A stretch of 53,053 bases of DNA from Bacteroidota bacterium (lineage in GTDB: Bacteria; Bacteroidota; Bacteroidia; Chitinophagales; Saprospiraceae): assembly GCA_963169455.1 (NCBI GenBank), contig CAUJDW010000088.1:1-53053 (forward strand), written 5' to 3'. How positions within the stretch are numbered: position 1 is the first letter of the stretch; each line of letters opens with the position of its first letter. The position numbers and the translations under genes are program-made. The notes beneath the pieces are model-generated. The model was not told the origin of the DNA. It was given only the letters and a program-made list of their open reading frames with translations, and ran no database searches. Positions 8,885 to 16,073 of this stretch are shown in pieces.

Positions 8885-9568
8885 CTATCCCTGTTCCACC
8901 GCCTGCCTCAGGCTGTTCACATATTCCCTCACGAACTCCTCCAGCCTTTTGCGGCGGTACTGCATCACCCAACGGGGATGAGGCAGCGCCAGTATGGTGT
9001 CGAAAAAGCCATGTTCCCGGTTGAGCTTTTCGAAGTACTGCATATTCAGCCCCTGTCCCATGCAAAGTGCAACGCGGGTGCTCAGCCCCAGGCCGATCTG
9101 CGCGTGGATGTTGGCTATGATATGCGGCTCTACGGCGCGTTCCAGTTTTTTATCGTCGTAATAGTTGTAGTTTTTGCCGTCTTTGGTGAAGCCCATCGGG
9201 CTGAGGGAAGTGATGTAAAACTGCCGGTAAAAGGCTTCCGGCCCGCCCCATTCGTTTACCACCCGGTACACAAATTCGGAGGATAATTCCGGCTTTTTTG
9301 CGAAGGTGTTGCTTATGCCGCATTCCGTTTCCAGCCGGATGGGGTCGGTAAAGGGCACCCCGGTGACGCCCGCCCCGAAGCGGCCGGGGTTGATGCCGAA
9401 AATGCCGATGCGTTTATCCTCGTCATTGTAGTACTGTTGATAGAAGCGTTCCATGGCATGCCAGGTTTCGGCTTCGGCATAGGGGTAGAGCAGCCCGACA
9501 TGGCCGGGCAGCTTCCAGTCGGGCCGGAAGGAGCGGTTGAGGGCCAGAATCCGTTGAGCGAGAGGCAT
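8885..9568 (-). CDS. SMUG2-like uracil-DNA glycosylase family protein (DUF4918)
   Basis: 227 aa from ATG 9568. Further upstream the frame runs into low-complexity intergenic DNA. G-I-N-P-G-R-F-G-A-G-V-T-G-V-P-F at about 60-75 matches the SMUG1 active-site motif (G-M-N-P-G-P-F-G-x-x-x-T-G-V-P-F), and L-P-H-P-R-W-V-M-Q-Y near the C-terminus is the His-containing second motif of the uracil glycosylase superfamily. In these enzymes the first motif positions the catalytic water and the second holds the DNA. The predicted role is excision of uracil or damaged pyrimidines in base-excision repair. The Asn in G-I-N-P-G is present. It is transcribed alone. Confidence 0.8.
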   Translation of the reverse strand: MPLAQRILALNRSFRPDWKLPGHVGLLYPYAEAETWHAMERFYQQYYNDEDKRIGIFGINPGRFGAGVTGVPFTDPIRLETECGISNTFAKKPELSSEFVYRVVNEWGGPEAFYRQFYITSLSPMGFTKDGKNYNYYDDKKLERAVEPHIIANIHAQIGLGLSTRVALCMGQGLNMQYFEKLNREHGFFDTILALPHPRWVMQYRRKRLEEFVREYVNSLRQAVEQG

Positions 9569-9728
9569 GGGCTTTTGGGGAGGGAAGATAGGGGAAAATG
9601 GGGAAATGCAAGAATGCGTAAATGCGTACCCGCCTTCGCATAAAGCTTTGGCGGGCAGGGAATGCGAGAATGGCAGGCCCTCAGCCAACAATATAGCCAT
9701 GCAGCCATATAGCCATCCAACCCCCTGC

Positions 9729-10853
9729 TCACCTGCACCCGCCATCCAGCCCTTCAATCCAGGCCCTGACCAGGGCAATGCCCTCCTCATGCGCTACGGC
9801 CCTGCCGATTTCCGGCATCATGATGCCCGGGTCGTTGCTTTCCATGCGGAAGACGAGGATGGAGCTGTCGGGCTGGCCGGGCAGGATGCTGAACAGGCGC
9901 CCGCCGGAGCCTTTGCCGGCAGCGACCGGGCTTTTGCAGAAACCCAGTTGAGTGGGGCTGTCAGCATAATCAGTGGTGAGGTAAAGCCCCGTAGTGTGGG
10001 CCGGCCCACGGGGGCTGTGGCAATGGCCGCAGTTGGCCTCCAGGTAGGCCAGGGCGCGTTGTTCCGTATCCCCAACTTGAGGTTTATCCCAATCGGCGAC
10101 GGGGGCAAACTGCGCGGCCCAGTCGCCGGGAGCCAGCATTCCGGCCTGTTGCCAGCGCTCCAGTTGGTTGGCTGTGGCGCCATCGGGATAGGTTAAGGCC
10201 TTGTTGAGGTAGCGCACCCGCGGGCCGATGGGCAACAGTTCCTTGTCGCGGTTGTGGCAGCTCTTGCATTGGTTTTTGTTGGGCACGGCATAGTCCACCG
10301 CGCGGGCGCGCCCCTGCTCATCCGTCCAGCTAACGCCTTTGAAATCACCAACGACATTGAGTTCGGCATCGGTATCCTGATCGTTCCAGACGTAAGTGAA
10401 GGCTTCCCATTTTCCTCCCCGCTTAACCAGCAGGCGGGTTTCCACCATATCCCAATTCGCCTCGGGCAGCTGGAAATCGGCCGGGTAGTAGAAGTTCTTG
10501 ATCAGGACACTATGGTCCGGAAACTGTATGAAGCCTTCTTTATCAACGGTGGCCTGAACGCCTTCGGGCATCCACACAAAGCGCGCCTTGTGGGCGTAGT
10601 CGGTGAACAAAGGCGTGATGGGCTCGTAGGGCAGCACCCGGGCGTTAGGCTGCAGCTTTTTGAGCACCCCGGCAAAAAAGGCGTAGTCCGAAAGCCGGGG
10701 ATAGGGTATCCGTTCCGCTTCAAAATGAACAGCCGTGGCCGCCGGGCGGTGGCAGTGGAACACGAACGCCAACAGGGTGGCGAACACAAAAAAAATGAAA
10801 ATTTGCCTGCGCATTTGCCTGATGATGTAATTGGAAAATGGTTGTTTTTTCAT
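9729..10853 (-). CDS. Diheme c-type cytochrome, SO_2930/HNE_0200-like family
   Basis: 374 aa with an N-terminal export segment (F-I-F-F-V-F-A-T-L-L-A-F-V-F-H-C). Two heme-binding motifs are present: C-K-S-C-H near residue 195 and C-G-H-C-H near 275. Distal residues include I-L-V-F-R-M-E-S and P-x-x-M-M-P-E-I-G, a likely Met ligand. The family is known to occur next to a parallel beta-helix protein, and that partner lies directly upstream at 11019-12206 on the same strand. The pair is probably a periplasmic or outer-surface redox module of unknown substrate. A second Met at 10814 is an alternative start. The 165-bp gap to the partner holds a tandem repeat array and a strong hairpin. Confidence 0.85.
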   Translation of the reverse strand: MKKQPFSNYIIRQMRRQIFIFFVFATLLAFVFHCHRPAATAVHFEAERIPYPRLSDYAFFAGVLKKLQPNARVLPYEPITPLFTDYAHKARFVWMPEGVQATVDKEGFIQFPDHSVLIKNFYYPADFQLPEANWDMVETRLLVKRGGKWEAFTYVWNDQDTDAELNVVGDFKGVSWTDEQGRARAVDYAVPNKNQCKSCHNRDKELLPIGPRVRYLNKALTYPDGATANQLERWQQAGMLAPGDWAAQFAPVADWDKPQVGDTEQRALAYLEANCGHCHSPRGPAHTTGLYLTTDYADSPTQLGFCKSPVAAGKGSGGRLFSILPGQPDSSILVFRMESNDPGIMMPEIGRAVAHEEGIALVRAWIEGLDGGCR

Positions 10854-10880
10854 CGGGTTTTATTCCTGCCCTGGTTGGGG

Positions 10881-11019
10881 GCCCACGAATGGGGGGGTTT
10901 ATGGCCCACGAATGGGGGTTTTTTATGGCCCACAATGGGTTTTTTTATGGCCCACGAATGGGGTTTTTTTATGGCCCACGAATGGTTTTTTTTTATGGCC
11001 CACGACTGAAGTCGTGGGC
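10881..11019. repeat. Six-unit 22-24-bp tandem repeat ending in a hairpin
   Basis: GCCCACGAATGG followed by G/T tracts and TTTATG starts at 10881, 10904, 10928 (one base missing), 10950, 10974 and 10998, spacing 22-24 bp. The last unit differs: GCCCACGAC-TGAA-GTCGTGGGC (10998-11019) is a perfect 9-bp-stem hairpin abutting the stop codon of the beta-helix gene. The earlier units look like half-hairpins, each carrying only the left arm. Open frames through it are artefacts of the repeat. It may attenuate or terminate transcription between the beta-helix and cytochrome genes. Confidence 0.85.
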
Positions 11020-12206
11020 TAGGGGCAGATGTGGGGGGTGATGTCCTGGCTCACCTTTTTGAAATCGTTGGCGGCGTCCACGTTGGCGAAGCGCAGGCTT
11101 TCCTGGGGCTGCAGGATGCAAATGTTCATGGGGTTGGGCCCTGCGGGCCGCTTGTCGTCGAGGATGCCGTCGTAGATGATGTCCTGGGGCTTGCCGGGGA
11201 ACAGGTAATTGACCAGTTTGCCGAAATCCCTGCTCAGGTCGGGCACGCCCCGTTTGCGTTCGTAGCGGTTGTTGCGGACGGTGACGTCGTAGGTGAAAGG
11301 GTCGTAATTGGGGTCGTTCCAGGGCTTTTCGGTGATGTAATAGCTGGCGATGGCCGTGCCGATCGTCTTATGTCCGATGATCTCGTTGTCGTATACTTCC
11401 ACCCCTTTAGCCGCCAGCAGGATGATGCCGGTTCCCGGCGGCACGATGCCGACGATGTTGCCTTCCGGGGCGAAATTTTTGTGGTTGTTTTCAATCACCT
11501 TGTTGTTGAACACCTTGCAGCCCTTCCCGTTGCCGGCCGGCAGTTCGGGCAGGTCGAACACCAGGATGCCGCCGGTATTGCCTTCGGCGCGGTTGCCGTA
11601 CACTTCCGAGTTGGTGCAGTTCTCGATCTCGATGCCCGCCACGTTTTCATGGGCGTAGCAGTTGCGCACCACCACGTTTTCGCATTGCCCCACATAGATG
11701 CCCGCATCGGAGGCAAAGCTGGCTTCGCAGCCCTCGATCAGCACGTTTTTGCTGGAAACCGGGTACAGGCCGTAGCCGCCGTTGTTCTCACTGGCCCCGC
11801 CGCTCCAGCTGGTTTTGACATTGCGGATGGTGATGCCGTTACAATCCTGTGCCTTAATGGCGTCGCCTTTGGTGTCGAGGATCGTCAGCCCCTCGATGGT
11901 GACGGAATCGGCGGTGACGCGCAGCCCCTCGGCGCCGACTTTCTGGCCTTTAAAGGAAAGCACCGTCTTGTCCATGCCCGCCCCCCGGATGGTGACACGG
12001 GGGATGCCGTCGAGCGACAAGGGGCGGTCGAAGGCGTAGGTTCCTTCCGGGATTTCTACTATCTCGCCAGGTTGCGCATTGATGAGCTGCTCCTGGATTC
12101 GGTTGTAGAGGGCGGTGGCGGTTTCGCCGGGAGGGGGGGAGTCCGGGGCGTTGTTGCAGGAGTAGAGCAGGAGGAGAAGTGCAAGGGGTAGGATGAGGTG
12201 CTTCAT
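11019..12206 (-). CDS. Parallel beta-helix lipoprotein, cytochrome-associated family
   Basis: 395 aa from ATG 12206, followed at once by a lipoprotein signal (L-L-L-L-L-Y-S-C, lipobox Cys about residue 17). The body is a right-handed beta-helix of pectate-lyase type: repeated V-x-I-x-G/N-x-x-x units such as V-T-I-E-G-L-T-I, I-T-I-R-N-V-K, V-V-V-R-N-C-Y-A-H-E-N-V-A-G-I-E-I-E-N-C and Y-G-N-R-A-E-G-N-T-G-G-I. Such proteins bind or cleave polysaccharide. No catalytic residues can be assigned by eye. It precedes the diheme cytochrome on the same strand and is divergent from a Crp/Fnr gene whose promoter lies in the 55-bp gap. Confidence 0.88.
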   Translation of the reverse strand: MKHLILPLALLLLLYSCNNAPDSPPPGETATALYNRIQEQLINAQPGEIVEIPEGTYAFDRPLSLDGIPRVTIRGAGMDKTVLSFKGQKVGAEGLRVTADSVTIEGLTILDTKGDAIKAQDCNGITIRNVKTSWSGGASENNGGYGLYPVSSKNVLIEGCEASFASDAGIYVGQCENVVVRNCYAHENVAGIEIENCTNSEVYGNRAEGNTGGILVFDLPELPAGNGKGCKVFNNKVIENNHKNFAPEGNIVGIVPPGTGIILLAAKGVEVYDNEIIGHKTIGTAIASYYITEKPWNDPNYDPFTYDVTVRNNRYERKRGVPDLSRDFGKLVNYLFPGKPQDIIYDGILDDKRPAGPNPMNICILQPQESLRFANVDAANDFKKVSQDITPHICP

Positions 12207-12217
12207 GCGGTTAAGTG

Positions 12218-12249
12218 TTTGGCTGCTAAGATAAGGCTTGTTAGTTTTG
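12218..12249 (+). promoter_or_regulatory. Bacteroidota promoter for the Crp/Fnr gene
   Basis: TTTG at 12218-12221 and TAGTTTTG at 12242-12249 are exact matches to the -33 and TAnnTTTG -7 elements, 20 bp apart. The predicted transcription start is near 12256. That excludes the upstream TTG at 12238 as initiator and supports ATG 12262. Confidence 0.7.
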
Positions 12250-12261
12250 AAAAAAAACTCG

Positions 12262-12822
12262 ATGGAAGCCCTGTCCCAATATCTGGATGCGAACCTCCGG
12301 CTCCCCCTGCCCGAAACCCAGGCCCTGCTCCGCCACTGGCAGAAGCCCAAAAGCCTCAAACGCGGCGATTTCCTCACCCGGCAGGGGCAGGTGGAAAATC
12401 ATCTGTACTATATTCAGGAGGGGACGATGGGCATTTTTTACGACATCGAAGAGAACGAGCAGGTAGTGGGGTTCGGTTATGCGGACACCCTGATCTGCTC
12501 TTTTCCCTCTTTCATCCGCAACCACCCTTCGGATTACTACATCCAGGCCCTGAGCGCCACGGAACTCACCGGCATTGCCCGTTCGGATTTTTACCGCCTT
12601 ATGGGCGAATACCCCCGCATCGAACACCTCTGGCGGCAGATGCTGGAAGAGGCCCTGCTGGGCCGCATCGAACGCGAGATCGACCTGCTGACGGTTTCTC
12701 CCCGCGAGCGCATCCAGCGGCTGCTCAACCGCAGCCCCCACATTTTCCAGCTCATTCCCAACAAATACATCGCCTCTTACCTGCGCATGACGCCGGAAAC
12801 GCTGAGCCGGAATATGAGGTGA
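12262..12822 (+). CDS. Crp/Fnr-family transcriptional regulator
   Basis: 186 aa. A cyclic-nucleotide-like beta-roll (K-R-G-D-F-L-T-R-Q-G-Q-V-E-N-H-L-Y-Y-I-Q-E-G) is followed by a dimer helix and a C-terminal HTH (N-K-Y-I-A-S-Y-L-R-M-T-P-E-T-L-S-R). The protein ends only three residues after that motif, which is normal for this short group. No Fe-S or heme ligands are apparent. It is divergent from the beta-helix/cytochrome pair. A perfect FNR-type box lies 66 bp past its stop, before the DinB-fold gene, so it may control both neighbours. The start is set by the promoter at 12218-12249. Confidence 0.9.
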   Translation: MEALSQYLDANLRLPLPETQALLRHWQKPKSLKRGDFLTRQGQVENHLYYIQEGTMGIFYDIEENEQVVGFGYADTLICSFPSFIRNHPSDYYIQALSATELTGIARSDFYRLMGEYPRIEHLWRQMLEEALLGRIEREIDLLTVSPRERIQRLLNRSPHIFQLIPNKYIASYLRMTPETLSRNMR

Positions 12823-12825
12823 GGC

Positions 12826-12876
12826 CAAACTTCCGAAGCCTGCTCAGGATTTCCCCTGTCAGGCTTCGGAAGTTTG
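12826..12876. terminator. 17-bp-stem hairpin after the Crp/Fnr gene
   Basis: CAAACTTCCGAAGCCTG (12826-12842) pairs perfectly with 12860-12876 around a 17-base loop. It begins 3 bases after the stop codon. No clear T-tract follows (CCATTGTAA). Its core (CAAACTTC-CGAAG) is shared with the hairpin at 22884-22908, so it may be a member of an extragenic palindrome family as well as a terminator. Confidence 0.6.
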
Positions 12877-12888
12877 CCATTGTAATCC

Positions 12889-12902
12889 TTGATCCCAATC
12901 AA
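12889..12902. promoter_or_regulatory. FNR/CRP-type operator TTGAT-N4-ATCAA
   Basis: TTGATCCCAATCAA is an exact match to the FNR consensus half-sites, and the symmetry extends one base further on each side (12888-12903). With the -7 element at 12925-12932 and a predicted start near 12939, its centre falls at about -43, close to the classical -41.5 position for activation. No -33 TTTG is present, which fits an activator-dependent promoter. Confidence 0.65.
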
Positions 12903-12924
12903 GAATTACCTTCCTTCCTGTCTT

Positions 12925-12932
12925 TACTTTTG
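12925..12932 (+). promoter_or_regulatory. -7 element of the DinB-fold gene
   Basis: TACTTTTG matches TAnnTTTG exactly and lies 20 bp before the ATG at 12953. The expected -33 position (about 12901-12904) has no TTTG; the FNR-type box sits there instead. Confidence 0.55.
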
Positions 12933-12952
12933 TAGTGTAAAAAAAACAAATC

Positions 12953-13510
12953 ATGAAAACCACCCAACTGATTTCCGATTTACAAACTGCCGTTCAGAAC
13001 ATCATCGAAACCGTGGAAGCGGAGATACTCCCCCTGGACAGGGCGGCCCTCAACAGGAAACCCGCGCCGGAAAAATGGAGCATCCTGGAGTGTTTCGAGC
13101 ACCTCAACCGCTACAACCGCTTTTACAATGCCGAACTGGAGCGCGCCCTGGCCCGCAACGCCAAACCGGCGCCCTTCCGCCCCGGCTGGCTGGGCAACTT
13201 TTTCGTACAATACGTCTCCCCGGGAAACGCCAAACCCAGGAAAACCATGAAACACCTGAACCCGGGCGGCAGCAAACTGGGCGTAAAGGTGCTGGAAGAG
13301 TTTTTAACCCACCAGCGCCACCTCCTCGAATTGCTCAACAAGGCCAAGGGCGCCAACCTCAACCAAAGGATCGTCAAAGTTGAGATCCTGCGCCTGCTGC
13401 GCATCAAAACCGGCGACGCTTTCAGGTTTGTCGTAACGCATGAGCAGCGGCACCTGCAACAGGCCCTGGCTGCCAAAGCCCTGGCGGAAGCCGCCGCGCA
13501 TACTGCCTGA
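12953..13510 (+). CDS. DinB-superfamily protein
   Basis: 185 aa, a four-helix-bundle DinB/YfiT-type protein. The three expected metal ligands are visible: His50 in C-F-E-H-L-N-R-Y, and His163 and His167 in V-T-H-E-Q-R-H-L-Q-Q. W-S-I-L-E-C-F-E-H-L is the usual N-terminal signature (W-s-x-x-E-x-x-x-H-L). Family members include thiol S-transferases (bacillithiol or mycothiol type) and many uncharacterised proteins, so the substrate is unknown. It is cytoplasmic. The promoter contains a perfect FNR-type box directly downstream of a Crp/Fnr gene, suggesting control by that regulator. Confidence 0.85.
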   Translation: MKTTQLISDLQTAVQNIIETVEAEILPLDRAALNRKPAPEKWSILECFEHLNRYNRFYNAELERALARNAKPAPFRPGWLGNFFVQYVSPGNAKPRKTMKHLNPGGSKLGVKVLEEFLTHQRHLLELLNKAKGANLNQRIVKVEILRLLRIKTGDAFRFVVTHEQRHLQQALAAKALAEAAAHTA

Positions 13511-13546
13511 TGCCAATTTCCGGCCAAAAAGAAACTGCTTGTTCGC

Positions 13547-13677
13547 AACTATTCAGGACACCGAAGTGGCATTATCCGGCGTCGCGGGCCCGTAGCCTGC
13601 GACGCCGCAAAGCCCCTCCCACTCCAGCTGATTATCATTTCCGCGGGCCACAGGCCCGCGTTTCAGCCTGAATAGTT
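13547..13677. repeat. 131-bp intergenic element with inverted ends (copy 1)
   Basis: The left end AACTATTCAGG (13547-13557) and right end CCTGAATAGTT (13667-13677) are perfect 11-bp inverted repeats. Inside are two palindromes, one rich in GCGTCGCGGGCC/CCTGCGACGCC and one CGCGGGCCACAGGCCCGCG. A second copy of exactly the same length lies at 31645-31775. The element contains no ORF. Its right end overlaps the stop codon of the hydrolase gene at 13676-13678. Confidence 0.8.
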
Positions 13678-14545
13678 ACGTTTTTTCTCCCCGAAGCAGT
13701 TGAAGTATGGTTTTCTGCGTCAGGCCGTAGTCCGTCCACGGAATGAAATGCCCGGTATCTTCCAGATAGATCAGTCGCAGATATTCAGGTGGGATGTTGT
13801 TGCGGCTGAAACCGATGTTGGCCTTCGGCGGCGCCAAGCCGTCTCTCCTGCCGTGGATGTGCACTATGGGAACGCGGATGCGCTTCCAGCCGGCAGCCAT
13901 TTCCTCCAGTTCGGCCGCGTGGGAGAACTTTTCATCGGCCGACACCTTCAGGGCCGCCGGCAGCATCCAGCGCGTGGCCTTCCACCGGCCGAAATGGGCG
14001 TACCAGAACATGGGTTCGTTATCCGGGTCATCCACCGGCGCCAGCAAAACGGCGGCCGTGAGCTTATCGGGGTAGTCCATGGCAAACTTACCCACAATGG
14101 GCCCGCCGTAGGAATGCCCTACGAGGATAACCGTATCGGCCCGGAACTGTTCCCGCACGGCCAGCACCTGCCGCGCCTGGGCGTCTATGGACGTCACCGA
14201 ATGCCCCAGCCCCGACTCCCCGTAGCCCAGCCGGTCGATGGCCACCAGGCAGGCCTCCTGCAGCAGGGCCGAATCGGCCAGATACCGGTAAAAGTTGTTG
14301 GAAGAACCAGGCGCGCCGTGCACGAAGATCACCAGCTTCTCCTCCCTGCCCGGCCCGGTTTCGATATAACGGGTTTTTACGCCTTCGAAATCGAGATACC
14401 GGATGCGCACGGGCACATCCCGCCTGCCGAAATACCGCTCGGTTTTTTTGTCGCCGGTGTGAAAGGACACACACCCGTTTATCAGGAACAACATCAGGGC
14501 CAGCAAAGTGAACAGCCATTGGCCGGCGCGGAGCAGTAGGATCAT
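13676..14545 (-). CDS. Alpha/beta hydrolase, probable lipoprotein
   Basis: 289 aa. The N-terminal hydrophobic stretch ends L-I-N-G-C (Cys25), a plausible lipobox. The domain has H-G-A-P-G-S (oxyanion loop, about 76-81), nucleophile Ser145 in G-H-S-Y-G-G, Asp235 in G-R-R-D-G-L and His266 in D-T-G-H-F-I. This is a complete catalytic triad of a proline-iminopeptidase or epoxide-hydrolase-like esterase. A membrane-anchored periplasmic enzyme of unknown substrate is likely. The stop codon lies on the end of a 131-bp repeat element, so the last codons may have been set by that insertion. Confidence 0.88.
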   Translation of the reverse strand: MILLLRAGQWLFTLLALMLFLINGCVSFHTGDKKTERYFGRRDVPVRIRYLDFEGVKTRYIETGPGREEKLVIFVHGAPGSSNNFYRYLADSALLQEACLVAIDRLGYGESGLGHSVTSIDAQARQVLAVREQFRADTVILVGHSYGGPIVGKFAMDYPDKLTAAVLLAPVDDPDNEPMFWYAHFGRWKATRWMLPAALKVSADEKFSHAAELEEMAAGWKRIRVPIVHIHGRRDGLAPPKANIGFSRNNIPPEYLRLIYLEDTGHFIPWTDYGLTQKTILQLLRGEKT

Positions 14546-14586
14546 GGCGGGCGGATTGAGGTGTTTTTATGTTAAAGAGGGTAAGA

Positions 14587-14681
14587 GTGGAAAAGTTTTG
14601 GGCTGCCGGAAGTTTTCCACATTTTTCAATAAAACATCACATGTTTTTTTGAAATCCCTGTATACTCCTATCTTGTAGGAG
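14587..14681. promoter_or_regulatory. Three inverted repeats upstream of the R-M genes
   Basis: Three inverted repeats occur in an AT-rich leader: GTGGAAAA/TTTTCCAC (14587-14594/14613-14620), AAAACAT-CAC-ATGTTTT (14631-14647) and CTCCTA-TCTTG-TAGGAG (14665-14681). Restriction-modification operons are often controlled by operator symmetry near the promoter. No controller protein gene is visible, so the methylase itself or a host factor would have to bind. The first repeat could instead end the hydrolase leader. Confidence 0.35.
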
Positions 14682-14746
14682 AAAGATTTTTTAAAACAAT
14701 TTAGTTTGCGCCTAAATTTTTTTAAAACAAAAAAGTGTGTATATTT

Positions 14747-15337
14747 ATGGGATTAAACCTGCTCCCAAAAGAAATCCTGGCAAATTATGAGGTTCGGGAA
14801 TGGAAACATGCTATAGCTATCCTCTCCAGCGACTTTCCGGAGGAATGGGAAAATATCCTCGAGCTTTTGAGAAACTTTCAATTATGCAAAAGCTGGATAA
14901 CTGTTGGCGGAGGTAGGAAGTCAAAAGTAGCGGAAGCTATTGACAACTTTTTATTCGCACGAGGTTGGGTCGAGAAGCAATTTGAAACTTCTGTAAGAGT
15001 AGATGAAGCTGTAATGGAATCACCTACTCACAAGGTTGATTGTTATAAAAATCGTGTAGCTCTGGAGTTGGAATGGAATAATAAGGACCCCTTTTTTGAC
15101 CGGGATCTCAATAATTTCAGATTGTTGTTTGATCTAAGGGCGATAAGCGTTGGCGTGATTATCACCAGAAGTGATGATCTTCAGGAGATTTTTAATCATT
15201 TGGGAAGAGGGGCGTCTTATGGAGCATCGACTACACATATGTCCAAGCTAATCCCCAGAATTGAAGGCGGCGGCGGCGCCGGATGTCCTTTGTTAGTATT
15301 TGGAATTACCCAAAAATTGTACAACGAGAATTGTTAA
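14747..15337 (+). CDS. BglII/BstYI-family type II restriction endonuclease
   Basis: 196 aa from ATG 14747; a GTG at 14735 in frame is less likely. V-G-G-G-R-K-S-K-V-A near residue 55, K-V-D-C-Y-K-N-R-V-A-L-E-L-E-W-N-N-K-D, and the C-terminal G-G-G-G-A-G-C-P-L-L-V-F-G are typical of the BglII/BstYI group. The PD-(D/E)xK-type site would be Asp98, Glu107 and Glu109. The D-x8-E-x-E spacing matches BglII, which has Gln at the last place. Family members cut GATC-containing sites (AGATCT or RGATCY); the specificity here is not readable. The methylase starts 3 bases downstream. Both genes are clearly AT-richer than the flanks, a sign of transfer. Confidence 0.85.
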   Translation: MGLNLLPKEILANYEVREWKHAIAILSSDFPEEWENILELLRNFQLCKSWITVGGGRKSKVAEAIDNFLFARGWVEKQFETSVRVDEAVMESPTHKVDCYKNRVALELEWNNKDPFFDRDLNNFRLLFDLRAISVGVIITRSDDLQEIFNHLGRGASYGASTTHMSKLIPRIEGGGGAGCPLLVFGITQKLYNENC

Positions 15338-15340
15338 ACC

Positions 15341-16018
15341 ATGAGGAATTACGATAGCGCTGCGGAAGATTTCGCCAATTCTGTCGAGAAAAAAGGATAT
15401 GGCGCTATTTTAGCTGACCCCCCCTGGAGGTTTAGTAACAGAACCGGTAAAATGGCTCCTGAACATAAGCGCCTGAACCGCTATCCCACTTTGTCTTTGG
15501 ATGAAATCAAAGAAATTCCTGTCACAGAGGCAGCGGCAAAAAACAGCCATCTTTACCTATGGGTGCCCAATGCGCTTTTGCCCGAGGGTTTGGAAGTCAT
15601 GAAAGCCTGGGGGTTTGAGTATAAAACCAACATCGTCTGGCATAAAATCCGGAAGGATGGCGGCCCTGATGGCAGAGGGGTTGGCTTCTATTTCCGGAAT
15701 ACAACTGAAATCATCCTGTTTGGGATCCGGGGGCGGCTACGCACACTTGAAGCCGGAAGAACCCAGGTGAACATCATCAAATCAAGAAAAATGGAGCATT
15801 CCAGAAAACCGGAAGAGCAATATTCACTGATCGAATCCTGTAGCCCCGGGCCTTTTCTTGAATTATTCGCCAGAGGCCCAAGGAAAGGTTGGGATGTATG
15901 GGGAAATCAATCCGATGAATATATACCTGATTGGGAAACATACGCTCACAACAGCCTTACCCCAAACGGCCATAGCATAGGGGCCAATCAGATGAATTTA
16001 TTCCAGAACGGAAAATAG
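15341..16018 (+). CDS. MT-A70-family adenine DNA methyltransferase
   Basis: 225 aa. A-D-P-P-W at residues 25-29 is the catalytic motif IV of N6-adenine methylases, and V-W-H-K-I-R-K with G-x-G-F-Y-F-R-N-T-T-E-I-I-L-F is typical of the MT-A70/IME4-like group. K-P-E-E-Q-Y-S-L-I-E and P-F-L-E-L-F-A-R form the AdoMet-binding end. It directly follows the BglII/BstYI-type endonuclease (3-base gap), so it should protect the same site by adenine methylation. Known BglII and BstYI systems use cytosine methylases, so this partner is not the usual one. AT-rich like its neighbour. No separate specificity subunit is present. Confidence 0.88.
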   Translation: MRNYDSAAEDFANSVEKKGYGAILADPPWRFSNRTGKMAPEHKRLNRYPTLSLDEIKEIPVTEAAAKNSHLYLWVPNALLPEGLEVMKAWGFEYKTNIVWHKIRKDGGPDGRGVGFYFRNTTEIILFGIRGRLRTLEAGRTQVNIIKSRKMEHSRKPEEQYSLIESCSPGPFLELFARGPRKGWDVWGNQSDEYIPDWETYAHNSLTPNGHSIGANQMNLFQNGK

Positions 16019-16073
16019 AACATTGTCAAATTGCCGGGGGTTACCTGGCTGCTGCGGCAGGCGCAGCGCTCCC

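Noticed and set aside
10254-11009. Plus-strand frame ending in repeated M-A-H-E-W-G-F-F
   Set aside because: Antisense to the cytochrome gene and then the G/T-tract repeat; periodic peptide from tandem DNA.
12238-12261. Upstream TTG start for the Crp/Fnr gene
   Set aside because: It lies upstream of the -7 element TAGTTTTG and would not be in the transcript. ATG 12262 is used.
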